Part shown: one piece after another, positions 1-13,300 of the stretch
How the letters are laid out: each line of letters begins with the position of its first letter
Position numbering within the stretch: position 1 is the stretch's first letter
From: Siphonodentalium dalli
Taxonomy: Eukaryota > Mollusca > Scaphopoda > Gadilida > Siphonodentaliidae
Assembly: GCA_032622095.1 (NCBI GenBank)
Contig: CP136066.1
Span: 185,170,716-185,234,715 of the forward strand
Direction of reading: 5' to 3'
DNA length: 64,000 nt
Translations under genes and position numbers: made by a program
Notes under the pieces: generated by a model
Database searches by the model: none
Told to the model about the DNA's origin: nothing
What the model saw: only the letters and a program-made list of their open reading frames with translations

Positions 1-699
1 CAAAATGTTGATAAATAACAGGTTTTGGGCAATTTCATACTATATTTGACTGTGGTTAGCATTATTTTTGGGTAATTAATGGATTCTGATAACTGAAGCG
101 GCATTTCAAAAAAAGTCTTCCCACTTGTTGGAATCTGGTATGGGGACCATCGAATTGGATTGAGTACATTTAATAACATAGTGATTCATGCCTGGCGTTA
201 CATTCTTAGTACAGCCTCACGTGTAAGGTCATGCAGGTATTCAGTAGTGACGTCCACCAACGAAAACACGAGTGTGACAGATATATATGCGATAATATCC
301 AAACATGAGTATTGTTTATCACCCCAATCATATTGTTACTATATAAGTGCAATAAAATATGTTAAACTAAACGCATGAGGTATTCATTATAGTGACGCCC
401 ATCAGCGATGAAATACGGTTGTGACGGATGCATCTAACTTTGTTTTGTGCATTCAAACATGCGTATAATTTGTTTCCAAAATAATCCATGATATCATGAG
501 TTACACCTGCAACACTCGAGAACATTATGTGTATATACAGCTATACAATGTTTCCTCGAACAAAATATCACTAGCATCTGTTCATATATTTACACTTGCT
601 CGTCATTGTGACCTTTCGCTTCATGCTCAACGTAGAACACATATACATGTATCATTCGGAGATCAATCCACAACATTTATCTCCATTAGGGTTTGCAGT
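1..699. other. 5' flank, no gene seen
   Basis: I see no coding signal here. Two stretches, about 235-330 and 379-475, are diverged copies of one another; both begin with GGTATTCA and contain a GTGACG(T/C)CCA word, so this is an old local duplication. The end of the T5 inverted-repeat family (terminal words GGATTGAGTAC then TTTAA) appears as a fragment near 150-172. Confidence 0.4.
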
Positions 700-1172
700 C
701 CTGGTCAAGTGGTCCTGCCAATGTGCTATGATGCCGTTGGGTCCTGCTGAATTGCTATGATGCTGTTAGGGAAAACTGATGCTGTTAACAAAAAGTACAG
801 TTATATTTTTTAATTTGTCTTTTTTTCGGTGTTACTATAATATGAACATATCCAGAAAAAGCAATTATGCGTATCAAACTTTCAAGAGCATATTTATTGC
901 AAAATATTTTTAATACTGGTTGTATTAGTTGTTGAAAATCGACTATAATCAAGGTGGGTTATTCACGTTTGTTTTAGAAACACCAGCGCGGGCATTATTA
1001 TATTTTTCAAAAAATATATGTTCTTGAATGTTTCAAATACATACACTGTTTCTTTTCTGAAATCGCTCGGATTTGCCAGACACCGCGAAAATGACAATTA
1101 AAAAATATATAAGGGTACTTTTTCGTAACGGCATACCGCATCATAGCAATTTAGCAGGCCCACTTGACCAGG
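700..1172. mobile_element. Inverted-repeat element T4 (MITE-like), copy upstream of exon 1
   Basis: The left end reads CCTGGTCAAGTGG and the right end is its inverse, CCACTTGACCAGG. The match continues inward for about 40 bp (left GCTATGATG, right CATCATAGC). There is no coding capacity, which fits a non-autonomous DNA element. A second, diverged full copy lies at 50854-51379, and partial copies lie near 48545-48610 and 51705-51842. I could not define a target-site duplication. The element ends 184 bp before the start codon of exon 1, so it may contribute promoter or 5' UTR sequence; it contains TATATAAGGG at about 1104. Confidence 0.65.
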
Positions 1173-1355
1173 GGTGGTTTTCCCCATTAAGCAATACCCA
1201 ACAAATGGTGCAGATAGACTATTTTACAGCAAGCGTACATATTATCCATCCGGCTGCCTTTGGCTCTCAGTATAACGATATGCGTAATAAATATTCGTTG
1301 TGCAGCAAGGGACCTGGCATCAGCATCACATTAAACGCTTACTGTGTGAGACAGG
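1173..1355 (+). promoter_or_regulatory. Putative promoter and 5' UTR of the module gene
   Basis: This stretch lies between element T4 and the start codon. AT-rich TATA-like words are present (TATAACG near 1270 and TAATAAATATT near 1285), either of which could place a start site around 1300-1325. An in-frame TGA at 1347-1349 lies three codons before the ATG, so 1356 is the first possible start in that frame. The start-site assignment is a guess from spacing; no core promoter element is convincing. Confidence 0.25.
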
Positions 1356-1395
1356 ATGGTTAACCAACTCTTCGCACTATTCTGTGTAATAGCAG
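1356..1395 (+). CDS. Exon 1: signal peptide
   Basis: This 40-nt exon encodes MVNQLFALFCVIA and ends with one base of a split codon before the donor GTGAGT at 1396. The start has a good context (A at -3, G at +4) and an in-frame stop just upstream. The LFALFCVIA core is hydrophobic, and a cleavage site after VIA, or one residue later once joined to exon A1 (Ala-Cys-Cys), is plausible. The n-region lacks a lysine or arginine and the peptide is short, about 14-15 residues. Phase 1 at the end matches the phase 1 start of every A exon, which is the main reason to link it to A1 across a 21-kb intron. The short ORF alone would not be convincing. Confidence 0.7.
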
Positions 1396-4300
1396 GTGAG
1401 TACTCTCTCAATACGATACGCTGGTCATCGCGGCGAAATACGCCAGTTATAAAAAGCCTACTGCGTATAGCTGCAATTGGGTACGAATATCACTAGATTT
1501 GTGTTTTAGAAAATACCGAATCACCGAGAGGACCAATATATAATACTGACTAAGTTGGCAAGTTTACACAACTTAGGACTAATTCTTAATACCACAGACC
1601 CTGTACAACTTCACAAACTAGGCGAATTTATATTAGCACTATAATATAGGTAGTATTATGTTCGCCGCCGGCCTAACACCATAATCTGGTCATCACAACC
1701 TTATAGCTGTTCGTTGAATACATACAAAAAACAAGTGAAATTCATGCAAGTACCACCAATGCCATTCCTTGATACAATATTGTTATTTTAAACGACATCC
1801 TGGTACACATGTATGTGTATTCTACATGTAGTTGATATTTTTAACTTGCACACAATCGCTCGATATAGTATAGTTATCATACCATTAAAGTGATGTGAAA
1901 CACTCCGGTATGGTGATCTAATAGAAATGGAGAATCATCTTGCTCAAAGTAGCTATTTTTACAAATATTATATCCAAATTGACAACACACACCGCCATTC
2001 TTATTTATTAATTAAATGCAGTGACTCTCGATGGCGAAATCGTTTTCGTTAATTTATCGCCGATAGATGCGTCCCGAATCGAGTAGTAAATCTTTACAAT
2101 TGAGCGTAGTTCTGACGATGTTTTCTATAGAGTGGTACGGAAGATTTGCTTCAATTTTCGGCGATGTCAGTAGAATGTTACATTCCTCCAGTTGTCATAG
2201 AACCTGAATACTAACTTATCAGTTCCACGCACCCGAACAAGTACATAATATGTCTTTAACCCTTTACCCAACAGAAGGGCCCTGTGCCAATGCATTCTCT
2301 TATATATGCGAGTCGACCATAGGTCGCCTCGCATATATAAGAGAATGCATTGGCTTAACACATTAAAAATTATAAAATTGTTAAAGAATGTAAGAAAAAA
2401 TGGTACAAAGTGTTAAAAAAAGTTTTTTTTTAGGCCAATGCATTCTCTTATATATGCGAGGCGACCTATGGTCGACTCGCATATATAATAGAATGCATTG
2501 GCACAGGGCATAACTGTAACTATCACAATGTGGTCAAGGAGCCGGTTCCAATGATATCCATATTTGTATGGTTCTATTGAGACAGACCGAAGATATTTTA
2601 GGCTGTTGAAGCTTTATTTGGCCGGTTTTGGCCGGTTTGTTGGGTAAAGGGTTAACCATCTAAAATGCAATATCCCTTATTGATATAGGCAACTATATTG
2701 TGTACACACACAGCTTGCAAAACTGCCTGACACAGTTCACGAAGTTGTTGACAGATGACCATTTATTACAAAGTTTAAGTGTTATTTAGAATTACGGAAT
2801 GTGTGCGCGTATTAGATTCTTTTCTCTCTCATTGGTACCACCGCAAATCGCAGGTGGAGAAAAGTGGCAAACCCGCAGACGCTGCAATGTGTACTGAGAT
2901 CTAGATTAAACCACAGGCCCCTGGTAAAAATTACTAAAATACCAATATAGACTATAACAGTGTAAATGTTCCGTGATTATGACTTTCTCCTAAAGCTTGC
3001 AAACTGTGAGCATCTACATCTCCAAAGACTCAGACTTATGGCACTTACAGTTTTCAAAATACTAAAGAAGGACATTAACACTCCTTCCTATTTGGACTGC
3101 CTGGTGAAACTTAAACATAGTTCATACTCTTTTAGAAATTCTGAGACTCTGGAACTGCCATCACCTGATACTACTACAATGGGTTTAAGCTCGTTTAGAT
3201 TCATGGCACCTAAAGTGTGGAATTCTCTTCCAGAGTCATGCAGAACCGCAGAGACGACGAAAGACTTTGAATGTATGTTAGAAACCTGGAATGGTTTTAA
3301 ATGTAAATTCAGTGCCTGTAGGATATCCTAATTATATGTATATGTTTTGTATTTTAATCCTCACTCTCTGGTCTGGTATCTCTGAATGGAACAAAACGTG
3401 TTATCCAGGAATGAAATATGGACTCGTTGTGCACATTGCTGTGCCGTATATGAATATACAAATTTGTGTCTTACGCTTTTGTTCGAGTCAGGGCTACCTG
3501 TCCTCAGTGATTTTATTCGTCTTTTACAATGTTTTAGCTAATATACATGTAATTTATTTTTCAGATAGGTTGTGTTTGATTCACGTTACTGTTTATGTAC
3601 ATATTCATTGTTTTACAAGTCGGTTAAGAGCTTAATGCTCATGTTTGTAATTTAAAATGCCTGACTTTATAAATAAAGCTTTTGAACTTGAACTTTGAAC
3701 CAATGATCGATTTTGGCTAAAACCACACCAACTATCAAAACCCTAATACATTCTAGAAATCGATAATTGCATCCAAAATATCCTCAGGTGTGTCTTATTG
3801 ACAATACAATTAACTTTAATTTGACATATAATCGGCTAAATTGAACGAATCAAAGTCGAGATATCATACAGGAATCTAGCGAAACTTACCGAATAAATCG
3901 GGTCGCCAATCGCTCTGTCCGTTAAAAGGCCTTTGACCTAGTTATAAAATCGATATTTTAGAGCAATAATTTTTCGCGAACGTGCACTTAAACGCGATGA
4001 CATAACCTAGAAATGCTCATATATGTTCCACAAGTCATTCCGACGCCATCCATACTTGTATTATTTCATCCGATGCGATTGTGCCCAAATTGTCAACTTT
4101 ATTCATTTTCATTCCATATTTTATTGAACATCCCATACATTAACATAATATAAGTAATAATACACAAGCTGTAATAACATAAACATATGATGGGAGTACA
4201 ATGGGGATCGGAGCACAAGTTATTTCAACTTAGAAAACGCTCCTCTCCCCTAAAACATTATTCATGAAATGAATTCCAGAAACAAGTCGTGCCTGCGACT

Positions 4301-7300
4301 GGCAGTAAATTTTGTCCGGCTTGTTGACTGATTGACAATAATCGAGAGTAATGTTCACAAATGATGGCTTGAAAAAATCAATATGCATGGATATCTGATA
4401 GAGTGTTGAAGAAACACTTGAATGATTAATTTTCTCTGTACCAAGAAGTTCATCTGATTTTAATTGCACGGGCGACGTTCGTTGCATAAATATTCATATT
4501 TGTTCAAATCGCCATCAACAGAAGGAGTATTAAAATATATATAGTTTTGTTCATAATTATGCCAAAAATACTCAGCGTGTAAATAGTATATTGTCGTCAA
4601 GACGTACGATGGTGTACGTAAACAAGAACCTTCTCGTGTTACAGAAGTTTTGCTTCTGTTTACATAACACAGCGCAGTTCTATTGGTTAATCACACACAA
4701 GTGATATAAACGCTCTTTATTATTTCCATATCAGGAAAACAGTAACAAATAACGTCCTTTATGTTTACCATATCCGGATCTAAACAAAAGCCAGGTTCTG
4801 TAACGTTTTTTTTCAATTTTGTTTACATAACAAAGGAAAACATTTGACAATATCATACTGTTCATGCCATATTTCTGATTGGTATGTCTATATTTTACTA
4901 TTCTTTCTGTTTATTGAGGTTTTTGACGGAGCTGAATATTTTAACAGCATACACACCGCCAACGCCAACGGAAATTTGAACAAACACTTTATTATATTGT
5001 CCCCATATCCGAGATAACGAATAACACAATGGACTGGTAGTAATTTCGAAACAGTTTTCTTGGTAACATGTCCAACGCTCCAAGATCAAACTCCTTATCA
5101 TCTGGCAGACCGACTTCTTCGTAATTCAAGATCCAACTGTAATATAATAGTATGACATTGCGTAATTCGTGAGAAATCTGCTACTTTCTACGAAGAATAT
5201 GTTACGTTCTTCATGGTGCTACTTTCCGATTCACCGCTCGACGTTCCTGGCCAATTATACACTTTGTTCGCAAATCTACTGTCTAAATGTTGCAATATTA
5301 ATGAAGGGGAGATGCTGTGCTTTCGAATGATGTATAATATGTATTGTTCCATAGCGTAAAACGCAATAAAGATGAGCTAAAATATATGTTCCTTGGAAAT
5401 GTTTTCGTTTTTTTGATAATTTGTGATTCACCGCTCGACGTCCTGGCCAATTATACGCTTAATGGTCAAACGTAGTATTTAAATGTTGCATTATTCATGA
5501 ATTGGAGAGGCTATGCTTTCGAAATATATATGATAGGTATTGTTTCATAGCGTAAAATGCGAGAAAATTGAGCTTATATATCTGTTCCTCATCCATGTTA
5601 CTCGGAATTTTTTTGTTGTTGCTTATTTCCGATTCACCGCTCGACGTTCCTGGCCAAATATACACTTAGTTCTCAAAAGTAGTGATTAAATGTTGCGATA
5701 TTAAAGAAGGGGAGAGGCAATGCTTTCGAATGATGTATAACATTGTATTGTTTAATTGCGTAAAATGCATGAAAATTTAGCTTATAGATCTGTTCCTCAT
5801 TCCTGTTACTCTGATTTACTGATCGACGTTCCTGGCCAATTATACTCTTAGTTCTCAAAAGTAGTATTTAAATGTTGCAATATTAAAGAAGGGGAGAGGA
5901 TATGCTTTCGAATGATGTATAACGTGTATTGTTTCATTGCGTAAAATGCGTGAAAATTAAGTTTATATCTCTGTTTGTCATTTATGTTACTCGGAAAAAT
6001 TTACGTTTTAGCTAATTTCCGATTCACCGCTCGACGTTCCTGGCCAATTTTCGCGTAGTTCTCAAAAGTAGTGTTTAAATCTTGCGTTATTCATGAAGTG
6101 GAGAGGCTATTCTTCCGAATGATGTATAATATGCACTGTTTGATAGCTTAAAGGCACGTGCGGCCTTAATTGTCGAAAATATTCATATTTGTTCCAAACA
6201 CCGTAAACAGAAAAACATTAAAACGCATACAGTTCCGTTCATATATACCATGACCATCGCGTAAACAGCATGTTATCATAAAGACCTACTGTATTTCACC
6301 TAAGCAAGAGCCTGATTGTGTTACAGAAGACAGCACAATGCTACTGGCTAATCACACACAAATGGCATAAACGCTCTTTATTAGTTCCATATCAGGTATT
6401 CACCAACAAAGAACGCTCTTTATATTTACCATCATAATATAAACAAACACCAGAAAAGTTACTTTTTATGCTGTTGTTTACATAACAATGGTCAAACATA
6501 TGACCGTAACATACTCTTTATGCGATATTTCTTATTTGTTTACGGACAAAGTCTATCTACATTTTGATGTTCTTTCTGTTTGTGGCGGTTTTTGACGGGT
6601 GGATATATTTTCACAGGATACCCACCGCCAAGGCCGCACGTGCCTTTAAAACGCGAGAAATGTGAGCTTATATATCTGTTCCTCATTCCTGTTACTCGAA
6701 ATAGTCATTCTGTTACTAAGACTTGGTTCCTGTTCCTCGTTTCGTTCCTGTTACTCGAAATAGCCAATCCCCATGCGACTGCCACATTTGACTTTCCAAA
6801 CTGCATGGGAACTGGGCCACACATCTGTGATGCGGTTTGGTTTTGGTAAAAACGGGTCACTCGTTAATCACGTGCATGGGACCAGTCCGTGTTGTTTCGG
6901 ACATATATATTCACATTCAATGGCGATCAGTTCATGTGTCCAATCGCGGCCAGCACACGGATTGTTCGTCGTGGTGAAGGCTCGCTCAACGGCACATTTC
7001 AAGTTGATCGCATTACGTTGGATCAATGGTGCTACAAGTGGGTCAGAGCACGCGCATTGTTCTTTACCAGAACAAATCTCGTCTTCGACTCGATTACTTC
7101 CGGTAAAGAACAATTATTGTGCTCTAACACTTACATAGTTTTTTCGTTAGAACTCTCCACCAATGGAAACTGTCAGATATATTGCTATGCAAGACATGCA
7201 ACACCAGGAATAAATCACTTCATTATTCCTTAAAGATACGGGCGGTGTTGGCGGTGGGTATGCTGTTAAAATATTCACCTCCGTCAAAAACCACCATAAA

Positions 7301-10300
7301 CAGAAAGAATAGTAAAATATAGACAGACTTTGTTCTTATACCAATCAGAAATATGGCATAAACAGTATGTTATTGTCAAATGTTTTTCCTTTGTTATGTA
7401 AACAAAAGCAAAAAAACGTTACCTGGCTTTTGTTTAGATCCGAATATGGTAAATAAAAAGAGCGTTATTTGTTACTGTTTTCCTGATATGGAAATATAAA
7501 GAGCGTTTGTATCATTTGTGTGTGATTAACCAATATAATTAAGTTGTGTTATGTAAACAGAAGCAAAACTTCTGTAACACGAGAAGGTTCTTGTTTACGT
7601 ACACCATCGTACGTCTTGACGACAAAATACTATTTACGCGCTGATTATGTTTGGCATATGAACAAAACTATATATATTTTAATATTCCTTCTGTTGTTGG
7701 CTATTTGAACAAATATGAATATTTCTGCAACGAACACCGCCCGTGCCTTTAATGGACAACTAATATGCCCATTCTTCAATTCGTCGATGTTTTCTTCACA
7801 GACATCTTGACATCGGTGTTGTTGTTGTTGTCCTTGTGAAAGATAAACTATCTTTCATTCCGACGATGATCAGTTCATTGCAGTATAAAGTATCCGCGTA
7901 TGTACGTGTTGTCCTACAGCACCATTGTTTTTGTAAAGGATAATGACTGAGTGAAGTGTCTGGGGCCAAATAATCACACAAGGCCACGAAGCGTGTTTTA
8001 AATTGCGATAATCACCTGAGAAAGTGTATGTACAATCAATGTACAGCAGCTGGTAACGCAGAAGAGACAAAGTGATATATTGTAAAGCACTTGTAACATA
8101 TTCTAACAACTGTGTGAATGGGTGTTTATGAGGAAGCTCATTGCCAGAGTGTGCATTCTCTATCAGCTCATTGTGGTATTCCTTCGTCGTCCAAATTACC
8201 ACCTATGATAACAACCAAACAAAATCACGTTTTGTTGGCAGTAATTATGACGTCAATGATATATAGACAGGTAAGTGTCTGGTTATTCCAGATAAATACT
8301 CCTCAAGTTCTGCGCAGCTGCCAGTGTGTGTCATGTACTTATCTTCTGTATTTGCGAATGTATGTCTGTCTGTCTGGTTGTGTTGTACAGAAATTCACGG
8401 AGGACCATGTAGACGGCACCAAAGGGGTCTAAAAGGGGTAACTTTTTTTCGAGAAAGGTAATGGTGCGGGTTAGAATTTTCTAACGTGACGCTGTTATTG
8501 TCAGGTTCAGAAAATGGGAGGAGCGGAACAACTTTTTATCGCCGATATCCACCAAACTTATTACGCGCACCGCGTGTATACTAATGTGCAAATTCTTGTT
8601 TCGCATGGGCACTGTCATTTCGGCCAATTTGGCCGGTTACTTCATGTGACTTTTTCATCTGACGTGTGTGTCGGAATAATGATATGGAGGATTTATGTAA
8701 ATGTTAGCCCAAACTACATTTCCAAGTAACGATGGTTTTGTTGTTTATTTTGAGGAATAATACCGCGTCAGATGAATTCAGCCCAAATATGTTAACAGTT
8801 GTCGTGTAAAACATTCGGCAGTAAGTTAGCGTAATTTAGTATTTGTGGATGTCCTTTAACATGGGGAAAATAGACTACTGCGCTTGAACGAGCATGTGAA
8901 TTGTCGTTTTTAATGTATAGCAACTTTATAATCAATAACAGAGGCATTCTCTGTCAAATAAGGTCGCTCTATTTACGATACCAATTGGGGAACTTTGTAA
9001 ATTAAATTACGCGTAAACTTAACCTGCTGCAAATAGAAAAGGTGTCGGAATCGGCTAACTCGCCCCATGGGCTAACTCGCCCAATCGGCGCGTGCCAACT
9101 CGGAATAAAAGGCCAACTCGGAATACAAGATGCATACGGGGTGTTATATGGCGTTTGGTCCGTTGTTTCTCAATGAATATTATTGAAATTTGGTGTATAT
9201 GTCCGGGCTGGGACATGGAATACAACAACGTTTGAATTGTTTTTAAATTTACAAATTTGTTTATTTTATTCATTTTGTTTTCGTTCTGAAACACACTATA
9301 AAGTGTATATAATATAATAACGAACACGAGACATACATAATTTATGAACTGTTAACAAAATATATCAAATTCAATACATGACAAAGATGACTCAGTGGAG
9401 TTTATAAAGTGAACATAAAAACATTGAGGTAAGAATCTTTTTAAGGAATTCAACTTTATTTAATGATAATAAACACATAAATTAAAATAACAAACATGAG
9501 ACATACATGATTTATAAACTGTTAACAACATATATCAAACTCAATACATGACAAAGATGACTCAGTGAAGTTTATAAAGTGAACATAAAAATATTAAGGT
9601 AAAAATCTTTTTAAGCATTACTAAACCGTTTAGCACAGTCCACTTCACTCATCCGATCATCACTAAACTTCATATTTATCTTGATATTGATCTATCAGAT
9701 GAGAGCTATCAAATATGTTTTTAATTTTATAGGAAAAAATGGTCGCCAGCGGCCATATTGCATTTACGTTATATGTTATCGCGTCATGTCGATATCTAGT
9801 ATTACTTATAAATTTCACGTTTCCAGATTCATAATTGCTCCATTGACTGTAACAGATGGAATTATTCCCCTCTTCGGATAGAGTGTCACTGAAACTTTAT
9901 TTTGTCAGACTGTCTGTATAGTCACTGATTATATATGGCAATAATCTGTAATAAGATGTAGCACTATTTTATTTTATATTTACATGCAGTGCTGTTTTTA
10001 TACAACAATTCTAATCCCCCCTAGATCATCATGTGATCGACCATACATCGCGCGAGGACCTGGTTGAATTAAGGGGGGGGGGTTTATGGATAACTTCTGT
10101 CCTCAAGCTAGATTATACTTATGACATTTAATGGCATGTTTCTAACATGGAGGGTTAGATATGCATGAGACACCACCACTCTTCAATTCACACCAAGTTA
10201 TCAGCTGTCATATTCGGATATTAGAACCCATAGCCATGATATATGGTTTATTTTGTGTATACTAGTAATATTGTTATTTTCAGTACCTTTATATACCAGT

Positions 10301-13300
10301 ACTGTGTATAACAATGCATATACATTAATCCATGTATACATGTATATTGATTCAACGGATTCAGTGGTTTTGTCCATCAGTCTATCAAATTTGCGGGGAA
10401 AACATGGCCACAAGCAGTACACCCTGTTAAATTTCGAATTTGAATCAATTGGCGCACCCTGCAGCCAGCTTTTATTGGAGAACTTTTTCTCATGTGGATA
10501 GTTTGGGTCACCGCTAGATGTGAGCCATGTTTTGTTCTCAAGCTGTCCTTGTGAAGACATCACTGCCAGCGGTGATCTTGAATTTTACTATTTTTATGGC
10601 TAAATAATTTGGTTGATCCTACAGACGACACCCCTTGTCCGATCGTCACCAGATTCCACAATGATCTTCTGGATAACCAGGGGGAGAGTAATCTAATTTT
10701 CCCGAATTTCGTTAAAAAACATTACCACAGGCAGCAATTTGGTATCTTACTGTTTGATCCTCTTTGGCGTGACTGAATTGTTTAGCAACTGTACAGTCAT
10801 ATCCCTCATCTGATAGTCACCACACTTTATATTGATCTTCGGGCTGACAACTAGATGGGAGCTATCGAATGCTTTGAATTTTTTTGGAAAACATTGTCGC
10901 CAGCAGTCATCTTCTATTTTGGTTTTTATATACATGTATATCTCTTCATTCGGATAGCCAGTATTACGTAGGTACTTCAACTTTCCGCATTCCTGTCATC
11001 ATTTGAAATATAAAAATTTACCTGATACCATGCACCCTTCAAAATTTGTTTCGTCGTATCTATTTTAATGACCCGTATGGTAATATTGATACAGATATAT
11101 TTGTCAAACATTTCTTTGTACAATATACAGGTATTTAGTTTGTAACTAAATCTAGAAATATATAATAGTAGCTGGTGGACCCTACTTCGTCCGGGATGTT
11201 TCCCTCTGATTTTCGGAGAATTGCGCGATTTAACCTTGAATTGACCATTTTAAAGGTGAACGTCATGTCGGGTCACGATTTGACCCGCCCAAAACACTCC
11301 CCGGACAAAAGTCACGACAAAAGTACCCGTCGAAATCCGCCCGGCTTTACCCGATTTGACCTTGAATTGACAATTTTGAATGTCAAGATCAGGTCAGGGT
11401 CATAATTTGACCCACCCGAAACACTCCTGGGACAAAAGTAACAGTAGGTATTATATTTCGTTGAAATACTTCGTTTTACCAGATTTGACTTTGAATTGAT
11501 CTTTTTGAATGTCAAAGTCAGGTCGGGATCAAGATTTAACCCGTCCAAATAGTCCAGAAACATGCCTACATCAGCACGTTCGAAAACATGGTCCCACGTG
11601 AAATTGGACCCGTCAATATTGCTCCCGGGATCGAAGTAGTCCTACACACAAATTTTTAGTCGGATCGGTCAAGGTCCAGAAACATGCCTATGAGCGAGGT
11701 CAAGTTGACACGTTAAATACCAAATCCGAGTCAGATCAATCGAGCAGTGTTAGAGTCTATAACACATACACACATGCATTCATGCATACACACATACATA
11801 CAAACAGGTGTTCCAAAATGTATAATCGATAGCTACAACAATTCTATGGTAGATAGTTCACGGCCGACCTGATGCATGCATCTTAGTTTTCTTGTAGCGC
11901 ATGGTGGTTCTAATTATTGGGACACATTAAAAGTTGTAATGCGACCCGAGGCCGAGCTGTAGTGCGACCCCGAGGCCGAGCCCGGTAAAAGGTGTAGTTG
12001 AGAATTTCAATTTCGTGTATTGGCGTTTACAGTATGTCACTAATGTTGACAAGAACTGAAAGATGGGGTGGTGTGGGGGGGGGGGACTCAATTTTATAAG
12101 AATTGATTAGTCGCCGATTACAACCAAACTTACACATAATCATCTCCATTATATCATGAGTGGAATGGTGTGGCTTAAAGCTGTCAAAAGTGGCGCCGAT
12201 CGAGTCTTGGTGCACGGAAGGGGGAGGGCCCCCCAAAAACTGATTTTTAGCACCGATTCCCACCAAACTGGTACAAATTCTTCCTATCGTGTGATTTTAA
12301 GAGGCCAAATTTGTGCCGTTTGGGTGAGATGAGAGATCGGGGAGGGCACTTAATTTTATAATATTTAGTTCAGTCGCCGATTACCACCAAACTTATACAT
12401 AATCATCACCATGATATTTTAGGAGTCTAATGGTGTGGCTTAAAGCTGTCAAATTTTGCGTCATTCGAGTTAGGGGTGCACGGAAGGGGAGAGGGGCACA
12501 AAAGAAAGACTGATAAAATATTTTTAGCACCGATTTACACCAAATTAATGCACATTCTTCTCTACGATACGATGAATCTAATCGTGTGATTTAAAGACTC
12601 CAAATTGGTGCCGTCTGGGTGATAGATGGGGGAGGGGCACTAAATTTATTTAAAATTTGTTTAGTCGCCGATTACCACCAAACTTATCAATAATAATCTC
12701 CGTGATATCAGGAGTCCAATTGTGTCGTTTAACGATGTCAAAATTTCGAGTCAGGGTGCATGGAGGGAAGAGGGACGCCAAAAATTTATAATAAATATGT
12801 TTAACGCTATTTACACCAAATTGTTACACATTCATCTTCGTGATACGAGGAATCTAACATCTTGTTGTTTCAATACGCCAAATACGAATTTAATTAGTCG
12901 CCGATTTCCACCAATTTTATATATAGTCATCTTGATAATGAGTCTAATTGTGTGGTTTAATTATACCAAAAGTGGCGTTGCTTGATGCGGGGATAGGGAG
13001 GGGAGGGTCACATAAACTGATATAAAATATGTTTAGCGCCAATTTCCACCAAATCCATAACCGATCTTTTCCAGTGATACGAGGAATCAAATTGTGTGGG
13101 CGGGTTACAGATGCCACATTTGGTGCGTACATTTGCGAATGCCTATCTGTTCTATAGAACTTCACGGGGGAACATCTAGATGGCACCAGATGGATTTAAC
13201 ACCGGTATCTTTTTATGAGGAAGATAATGGTGTGGGTTAAAATTTAGTGACGCTGAAACAGTTGTCAGGGGCAGAAAAGGGGAGGGCGCAAAACTGATGA

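Noticed and set aside
1073-1363. 96-residue frame near the gene start as the first exon
   Set aside because: It lies in the T4 inverted repeat, and its frame differs from the signal peptide frame. The ATG at 1356 with a phase-1 donor fits the downstream exons much better.
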